26,228 nt of DNA from Candidatus Gallimonas caecicola (GTDB lineage Bacteria; Bacillota; Clostridia; Christensenellales; Borkfalkiaceae): contig CAJFNH010000003.1 in assembly GCA_904394195.1 (NCBI GenBank), positions 1 to 26,228 on the forward strand, written 5' to 3'. Position 1 is the stretch's first letter. Every line of letters starts with the position of its first letter. The notes under the pieces were generated by a model. The model was given only the letters and a program-made list of their open reading frames with translations. It was not told the origin of the DNA and searched no databases. Position numbers and translations under genes: made by a program. Below are positions 21,799-26,228 of the stretch, piece after piece.

Positions 21799-23074
21799 CG
21801 TCTGGAGCACGGTCGGCTCGGTCGTGCTCGCCATCCTCATCCTGCTCGTGATGATCACCGTGCACGAGTTCGGACACTACCTTGCGGGCAGGATCCTCAA
21901 GTTTCGTATCGACGAATTTTCCGTCGGCTTCGGACCCGCGCTCTTCAAGCGCCGCAGCAAAAAGACGGGCGAACTGTTTGCTCTGCGCCTTATCCCGCTG
22001 GGCGGCTATTGCGCCTTTGCGGGGGAGGACGGGGAGCAGGAGAGCGCTCCGCCCGCCGAGTCCTTCCCGGAGGCGGCGGAAGCTTCTGCCGCGCCGACGG
22101 GCGAAGCGGAAAATGCCATGCCCGTGCAGAGCGAAGATCCGCGGCCGCCCGTTCAGGAGGACGCGCCCGAAGCGACGGCGCAGAGCGGCGCGGCCGTTTC
22201 GCCGCGCGGGGGCGAGTTCACCCACATGGCGCCCTGGAAGCGCATCATCGTGCTCGTCGCGGGCGCGTTCATGAACTATGTGCTGGCGGTGCTGCTCATC
22301 ATCATCTGCTTTTTTGCCTATGGACAGACGATGATCGCCGTCTACGAAATGCAGCCCACGGCGGAATATCCCGCACAGTACTGCCTGCAAAAGTATGACG
22401 TGCTTCTGGAAGCGGAGGGGAAAAACCTCTATCTGACCACCGATATCGCGCAGGCGCTGAATGAAAAAAAGCAGGGCGATCTGGTGGCGATGCGCGTCTC
22501 GCGCGTGGTCGAATGGGACGGGGATACCCCCGTGCGGCGGGAGGAGATGACGGTGCGCGTCATGCTGCGCGCCGACGTGACGGTGCAAAACAGCGCCGAC
22601 CTGGACAGCGTGTGGACGGCGCTGGGCGTTGCCTGCGAGGCGGGCGAGGAGGGCGGAACGTGGCAGCTCGCCAACGCCTCCTACCGCTTCGGATTCTGGG
22701 AGACGCTGGGACGCTCCTTCGCCTATTCCTTCAAGATCGCGGGCTCCATCTTCCGCGTGCTGGGCGAACTGTTGACGGGCAGGCTGGGCGTCTCCGCGCT
22801 GGGCGGGCCCGTCACGACCATCGCGCTCACCTCGCAGATCGCGGGCAGGAGTTTTCGCGGATTTCTGGAGATCGCGGGCTTTCTGGGGGTCAACCTTGCC
22901 GTGTTCAACCTGTTGCCCATCCCCGCGCTGGACGGAAGTAAGGTCATCTTCACGCTCATCGAATGGATCCGCGGCAAACCCGTCAACCGCAAGGTGGAGG
23001 CGATCATCCACGCCGTCGGGTTTGTGCTGCTCCTGGGCTTTGCCGTACTCGTGGACATTCTGCAGTTCGTATGA
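21779..23074 (+). CDS. rseP: Site-2 intramembrane metalloprotease RseP/RasP
   Basis: 431-residue membrane zinc protease that cleaves membrane-bound regulators and leftover signal peptides. The first helix carries HEFGH (His29, Glu30, His33), and the third catalytic ligand lies in NLLPIPALDGSKV (Asp385). A PDZ-like region spans about 185-265. Between the GGYCAFAGED segment and APWKRIIVLVAGAFMNYVL there is an insert of about 62 residues (85-146) made almost wholly of Ala, Pro, Glu and Ser; in Bacillus this site holds a folded insert. ATG 21779 lies inside the end of dxr with no clear ribosome binding site, so coupled translation is likely. The ispG gene that often follows is absent; a bidirectional terminator overlaps the stop codon. 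Confidence 0.92.
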   Translation: MEYLLLNVWSTVGSVVLAILILLVMITVHEFGHYLAGRILKFRIDEFSVGFGPALFKRRSKKTGELFALRLIPLGGYCAFAGEDGEQESAPPAESFPEAAEASAAPTGEAENAMPVQSEDPRPPVQEDAPEATAQSGAAVSPRGGEFTHMAPWKRIIVLVAGAFMNYVLAVLLIIICFFAYGQTMIAVYEMQPTAEYPAQYCLQKYDVLLEAEGKNLYLTTDIAQALNEKKQGDLVAMRVSRVVEWDGDTPVRREEMTVRVMLRADVTVQNSADLDSVWTALGVACEAGEEGGTWQLANASYRFGFWETLGRSFAYSFKIAGSIFRVLGELLTGRLGVSALGGPVTTIALTSQIAGRSFRGFLEIAGFLGVNLAVFNLLPIPALDGSKVIFTLIEWIRGKPVNRKVEAIIHAVGFVLLLGFAVLVDILQFV

Positions 23075-23107
23075 AAAAAGCTCCGCTTTGCAAAGCGGAG
23101 CTTTTTT
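23074..23107. terminator. Bidirectional terminator between convergent rseP and thiT
   Basis: A nearly perfect palindrome has A6 on the left (23074-23079), a GCTCCGCTTT/AAAGCGGAGC core and T6 on the right (to 23107). It works in both directions and starts in the rseP stop codon. Confidence 0.9.
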
Positions 23108-23116
23108 GTCGGGACG

Positions 23117-24412
23117 TTATTGCTTTTTCGCGCCATCCTGCGGGGCGGGCGCCTCGGGCTGCGCGGGCGCGGCGGCTTCGGCAGGGGCGTTAGCGATCTC
23201 GGGCGCAGCGCCCTCGGCGGGCGCCTCCTTGGCGGGGGCGGAGAACTTTCTCACCTGCTTCATGAACGCTCTGGAGCTGAACACGATGATGCACACCGCA
23301 ATGGCGATGGCGATATCGGGGAAGACGTAGGTCGCATTGTAGCCGAGCGAGTAGATCCACGCGTCCACATCGGGGGCAAGGTAGGAGAAGGCGAACACGC
23401 CCGAAAAGAGGTGCGCGGCAAAGCGCAGAACGCTTGCAACGATGCCGCCCAGCGCGATCTGCAGCTGCGGCAGCTTTTCCAGCTTTTTGACGTGCGCGAA
23501 CATGCCGGACAGGCCGATCGCCGCAAAGGCGATGGGATAGTCGAGCAGCATCTGCGCGGGGTGGATGAGCCAGGGATCCTGAATGATCTGCAAGAGGCCG
23601 TACACAAAGCCCGCGAACACGCCCTTCTTCGTGCCGAACATGTAGGAGTAGATCATCAGGGGCACGAGCGAGCCGATGGTCACCGAGCCGCCCTGCGGCA
23701 TGTGGATGGGGGAGATATAGGACAGGGCAAAGCTCAAGGCGATGCAGACGGCGGCGTAGGAGATGGACTTGCTGTCAAAGCCCTTCTTGTCCTTTCTGCC
23801 GCATACAAAGGCGAGCACCGCGATGACGGCGATGAGCCCCAGCGCGCACAGGTACATCGCAAGGCTCTCCGTTGAAGTGACGGTGACGCCGTTGTTGCCC
23901 TCGGCGTCGCCCGAGGCGTAATACACGATCAGGCAGACGATGACGCAAATGAGCGCCGCGCCCGAAAGGCTGCCCGCCGCGATGCCCGTGATGCGCATCG
24001 CTTTTTTGGAGAAGAGGGAGGCGACGTAGACGGCGGCTGCGCTCAACACGAGAACGATGGCGCACACCACGGAAGGCCAGAGCACGATATCGAAGATATA
24101 GCCCTTTTCTGCCATATCGAAGAACTCCAGCGAGAGCATCGTGACGATGACGGTGACGGCAAAGCCGACGGCGAGCGCCATCGCCGTGCGCGTGTAGCTT
24201 GCAAGCGACTCCTGCCGCTTATAGCGCACGAAGATGCCCACGGCGAGCAGGATGACGACGAGCGCGATGGCGGCATACAAAAACACGTTCATCAGCGATT
24301 CCTGCGCGAACGAAGTCCACACGTCGGGGTAGTCGTAGTGTTCCACTTCGTTCTCGCCCTCGCCCGTCGTCCAGTAGCCCTGATAGGCTGCCAGCAGGGA
24401 AGAAAGTAACAT
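23117..24412 (-). CDS. thiT: ThiT-type thiamine transporter (ECF S component) with a large N-terminal membrane extension
   Basis: 431 residues. The C-terminal half (about 213-388) is a ThiT substrate-binding subunit of an energy-coupling-factor transporter: SYISPIHMPQGGSVTIGSLVPL, GFVYGLLQIIQDPWLIHPAQMLLDYPIAFAAIGLSG, RFAAHLFSGVFAF and GYNATYVFPDIAIA. ThiT alone is about 180-200 residues. The first 210 residues add five predicted membrane helices (about 41-62, 74-98, 105-133, 140-166, 184-204) of no family I recognise. The last 40 residues are an Ala/Pro/Glu-rich tail. AAGGAGG lies 4 nt before ATG 24412. A TPP riboswitch plus terminator precedes the gene and confirms thiamine. The shared EcfA/EcfT module is not in this window. 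Confidence 0.9.
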   Translation of the reverse strand: MLLSSLLAAYQGYWTTGEGENEVEHYDYPDVWTSFAQESLMNVFLYAAIALVVILLAVGIFVRYKRQESLASYTRTAMALAVGFAVTVIVTMLSLEFFDMAEKGYIFDIVLWPSVVCAIVLVLSAAAVYVASLFSKKAMRITGIAAGSLSGAALICVIVCLIVYYASGDAEGNNGVTVTSTESLAMYLCALGLIAVIAVLAFVCGRKDKKGFDSKSISYAAVCIALSFALSYISPIHMPQGGSVTIGSLVPLMIYSYMFGTKKGVFAGFVYGLLQIIQDPWLIHPAQMLLDYPIAFAAIGLSGMFAHVKKLEKLPQLQIALGGIVASVLRFAAHLFSGVFAFSYLAPDVDAWIYSLGYNATYVFPDIAIAIAVCIIVFSSRAFMKQVRKFSAPAKEAPAEGAAPEIANAPAEAAAPAQPEAPAPQDGAKKQ

Positions 24413-24440
24413 AAGACCTCCTTGTATCCGTCCGAAGCGT

Positions 24441-24468
24441 AAAAAAACGCCCGCGCAAAACGCGGGCG
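24441..24468 (-). terminator. Riboswitch-controlled intrinsic terminator in the thiT leader
   Basis: On the minus strand, CGCCCGCG (24468-24461) reads from the 5' side into a five-base loop and CGCGGGCG (24455-24448), followed by seven Ts (24447-24441). It lies between the TPP aptamer and the thiT ribosome binding site. Confidence 0.88.
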
Positions 24469-24482
24469 AAAACAATCTTGCT

Positions 24483-24562
24483 CCTCCTGTTCTTTCGTTC
24501 AAGTATTACCTTGTCCGATTCAAACGGTATGATCTCAGCCTTTTACGGCACCCGCGACGGAT
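24483..24562 (-). ncRNA. TPP riboswitch (THI element) controlling thiT
   Basis: The minus strand carries the conserved TPP aptamer blocks in order: CGGGTGCC, GGCTGAGATCATACC, GAATCGG and CAAGGTAATACTTGAACG. CTGAGA and the GGTAATAC block are near-diagnostic. The leader continues into a terminator at 24468-24441. The 5' aptamer segment CGCGGGTG (24556-24549) can pair over 8 bp with the terminator's first arm CGCCCGCG. Without TPP this pairing would act as an antiterminator; with TPP bound the segment is used by the aptamer and the terminator forms, shutting off thiT. The aptamer is seen directly; the switching mechanism is inferred. Confidence 0.9.
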
Positions 24563-24581
24563 ATTTGATTTTGATACCATC

Positions 24582-24610
24582 ATTATAGTGCGTTTTTTTG
24601 GGAAAGTCAA
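24582..24610 (-). promoter_or_regulatory. Promoter of the TPP riboswitch-thiT transcript
   Basis: On the minus strand, TTGACT (24610-24605) and TATAAT (24587-24582) are separated by 17 nt. The start near 24575 gives a leader of about 163 nt holding the riboswitch and terminator. Confidence 0.82.
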
Positions 24611-24639
24611 TTGAATTTTTATATGTTTTGTAGTATAAT
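24611..24639 (+). promoter_or_regulatory. Promoter of the HNH-yfbR transcript
   Basis: TTGAAT (24611-24616) and TATAAT (24634-24639) are separated by 17 nt. Its -35 box directly abuts the thiT -35 box on the other strand. The start near 24646 precedes an AGAGG ribosome binding site (24654-24658). Confidence 0.78.
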
Positions 24640-24662
24640 CAATTTGATTCAAAAGAGGATTT

Positions 24663-25496
24663 ATGATGGATACGGGAAAAATTGTATTGATTGTTGTTGC
24701 CGCGTTGCTATGTGCGGCAATCATTTCTGTAGCAATTTGGTCGTTGTTGAATGAAAGATGGAAATCGATCGTAATAAAAACAAGTAATCGTTTGAAAGAA
24801 CTGCAACAGATCAATGATAAATATACTTTTTTGGTTTGTGATACGGAGATTACTTATCCAACAAGATGTAAATCGAAAAGAGAGTTTGACAGATTTGATT
24901 ATTTATCACACTTGAAAGAGTATCTGCTCAATCATCAAAGTGAAATAGAGGAGTTGCTTTCCAAAATAAGGCTCAACAAAGCTGCGTATGAAAAATACAT
25001 GAAAGAGGTCCAATCATGTGAAACGCATAAGCTGGAGGAAATATGTAGGCGATACCACATTTCGTGTGAAAGATACATAAATGTTGAAAACAGGTTGTCA
25101 AAAAAACAAACTCAAACTCCTGCATTGGATATCAACTTAAAAGTTACGGCGAGTTACATAAGTCCCCAGGGAAGAAATCATTATTATCACGGGGTGATAT
25201 ATGGCTATTGGCAAGTTTCTGAGTATCTTTCGATTGCCATACAGGAATATGAACAGATGACGGAATATCAGCGCTCGGCTGCGGCGGAAAGAGCGAAAAT
25301 GACGGACAGCTTGCGCTATGATATTATGAAAAGGGACGGTTTTCGATGCCAACTGTGCGGGGCGACTGCTTCTGACGGCGTTACGTTGCATATCGATCAT
25401 ATAGTTCCTGTTTCAAAGGGCGGGAAAACCGTTCTATCAAATTTACGTACATTATGCAGCAGATGCAATATGGGCAAAAGAGATAAATCAGAATAG
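24663..25496 (+). CDS. Membrane-anchored HNH nuclease-domain protein
   Basis: 277 residues (275 if the second ATG, 24666, is used; it is 7 nt from AGAGG and the better-spaced start). A single hydrophobic helix (about 6-29) is followed by ERWK, so the rest should be cytoplasmic. Residues 35-150 are charged and helical, probably coiled coil. Residues 155-190 form an unassigned aromatic-rich block (SYISPQGRNHYYHG). A complete HNH domain occupies about 217-275: zinc cysteines at 229, 232, 265 and 268, Asp245-His246, and Asn260. HNH domains cut DNA; the target is unknown. The base composition and codon use are visibly AT-rich against GC-rich neighbours, which suggests recent transfer. The gene has its own promoter, and its stop codon touches the yfbR ribosome binding site. 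Confidence 0.85.
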   Translation: MMDTGKIVLIVVAALLCAAIISVAIWSLLNERWKSIVIKTSNRLKELQQINDKYTFLVCDTEITYPTRCKSKREFDRFDYLSHLKEYLLNHQSEIEELLSKIRLNKAAYEKYMKEVQSCETHKLEEICRRYHISCERYINVENRLSKKQTQTPALDINLKVTASYISPQGRNHYYHGVIYGYWQVSEYLSIAIQEYEQMTEYQRSAAAERAKMTDSLRYDIMKRDGFRCQLCGATASDGVTLHIDHIVPVSKGGKTVLSNLRTLCSRCNMGKRDKSE

Positions 25497-25505
25497 GAGA
25501 TAACT

Positions 25506-26078
25506 ATGGATAAATTTTACGCCTATCTTGACAGAATGAAGTTCATCCGCCGCTGGCAGCTCATGCGCTCCACGCGGGACGAGAATATCATGGAGCACTC
25601 CCACCAGGTGGCGGTGCTCACGCACGCGCTCGTCTCCATCGAGAACGAGGTGTACGGCGGGCACGTCAACGTGGAGCGCGCGGTGCTCTATGCGCTCTAT
25701 CACGAGGTGAGCGAGGTGATGACGGGGGACATGCCCACGCCCGTAAAATACTTCAACATGCAGCTGCACGGCGAATATGCCAAGGTGGAGCAGCTCGCCG
25801 TCGACAAGATCGCTGCCACGCTGCCCGAGGAACTGAAGGGGGCGATCTACCCCTTTTTGCAGGCGGACAAATCGTCGGAAGAATACGCCTTCGTCAAGGC
25901 GGCGGACAAGCTCTCGGCATATATCAAGTGCCTGGAGGAACTGCGCTCGGGTAATTCGGAGTTCGTGCAGGCGGAAAAGACCATCAAAGCGGCGCTTCTG
26001 GAAAGAAAGATGCGCTCCGTCGACTACTTTTTCGAGCACTTTATTCCCGCGTTCAGCCTGACGCTGGATGAGATGTGA
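25506..26078 (+). CDS. YfbR-type HD-domain 5'-deoxynucleotidase
   Basis: 190-residue cytoplasmic metal-dependent phosphohydrolase, close to E. coli YfbR in length and sequence. YfbR removes phosphate from deoxynucleoside 5'-monophosphates. RWQLMRSTRDENIMEHSHQVA supplies the first His (31), VLYALYHEVSEVMTGDMPTPVKYFN the central motif, and VKAADKLSAYIKCLEEL the last Asp (134). The central metal-binding pair, His-Asp in the family, reads His66-Glu67 here. GGAG lies 6 nt before ATG 25506 and overlaps the HNH stop codon, so the gene is read from the HNH promoter. Its base composition matches the host chromosome, so it is probably resident and the HNH gene the newcomer. Confidence 0.9.
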   Translation: MDKFYAYLDRMKFIRRWQLMRSTRDENIMEHSHQVAVLTHALVSIENEVYGGHVNVERAVLYALYHEVSEVMTGDMPTPVKYFNMQLHGEYAKVEQLAVDKIAATLPEELKGAIYPFLQADKSSEEYAFVKAADKLSAYIKCLEELRSGNSEFVQAEKTIKAALLERKMRSVDYFFEHFIPAFSLTLDEM

Positions 26079-26080
26079 AC

Positions 26081-26184
26081 AGATTTCACGCAAATCTTTT
26101 TGCAAAGGCAAAAATCTTTGCCGTGATTTGAAAGACAACTTGGGCAGGGCACGCCCTGCGGGCTGACACTGCCCCGTTTTCTTT
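26081..26184 (+). other. Cluster of inverted repeats after yfbR, possible terminators
   Basis: Several small inverted repeats follow the stop codon. AGATTT/AAATCT (26081-26097) is followed by Ts, and GGCAAA/TTTGCC lies near 26107-26122. GCAGGG/CCCTGC (26144-26159) is nested with GGGCAG/CTGCCC (26142-26174), which is followed by CGTTTTCTTTC. The last is the best terminator candidate. No coding frame is convincing to the window end. Confidence 0.45.
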
Positions 26185-26228
26185 CTTTGCGCGATTTTAA
26201 GGGCTTACAAATTTTAGCTCGCGCAAAT

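Noticed and set aside
1..26228. CRISPR arrays, tRNA or rRNA genes, insertion sequences, prophage genes
   Set aside because: No regularly spaced repeats, tRNA-like cloverleaf with CCA-type end, transposase motifs or phage structural genes were seen on reading.

Overview
The window is a GC-rich chromosomal segment of a low-copy housekeeping type, most likely from an anaerobic Clostridia-type Firmicute. The evidence is class III fructose-1,6-bisphosphatase, Pta-AckA fermentation, a DUF177-L32 pair, a CoA-disulfide reductase with rhodanese domain, a flavin reductase-rubredoxin fusion, a ThiT-type thiamine transporter and AGGAGG ribosome binding sites. A gut Christensenellales-like lineage would fit, but that is inference. 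No tRNA, rRNA, CRISPR array, insertion sequence or prophage was seen.

Layout. 1-267 (-): start of an unknown membrane protein. 364-3011 (+): two FAD-dependent oxidoreductases with overlapping ends. 3012-3322: intergenic region with a long hairpin. 3323-5536 (+): secreted GH43-type arabinanase lipoprotein. 5673-9337 (+): class III FBPase and CoA-disulfide reductase-rhodanese. 9430-10614 (-): tmcAL, sharing a symmetric promoter region with pta-ackA (10736-12998, +). 13074-13689 (+): DUF177 and rpmF. 13854-14492 (+): flavin reductase-rubredoxin. 14548-17399 (+): copper module csoR-copA with tandem operators and a CopZ-like 3' domain. 17568-23074 (+): pyrH-frr-uppS-cdsA-dxr-rseP, covering UMP kinase, ribosome recycling, undecaprenyl and phospholipid precursor synthesis, MEP isoprenoid synthesis and site-2 protease. 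23117-24412 (-): enlarged ThiT controlled by a TPP riboswitch and terminator. 24663-26078 (+): an AT-rich, membrane-anchored HNH nuclease gene running into a YfbR-type 5'-nucleotidase gene.

The promoters I could place are sigma-70 type with exactly 17 bp between boxes. Two of them put the predicted transcription start on or within 4 nt of the start codon (364 and 13074), which implies leaderless or near-leaderless mRNAs. Three divergent gene pairs have symmetric promoter arrangements (319-334, 10653-10695, 24605-24616).

Most notable points: (1) copA reads through an A7 run into a CopZ domain that has its own AAGGAGG and ATG; removing one A would restore a separate copA ending in an ATGA overlap with copZ. 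(2) The CopA phosphorylation motif reads DKTAT, not DKTGT. (3) ThiT carries about 210 extra N-terminal residues with five predicted membrane segments. (4) The HNH gene looks like a recent insertion next to yfbR, whose HD motif reads HE.
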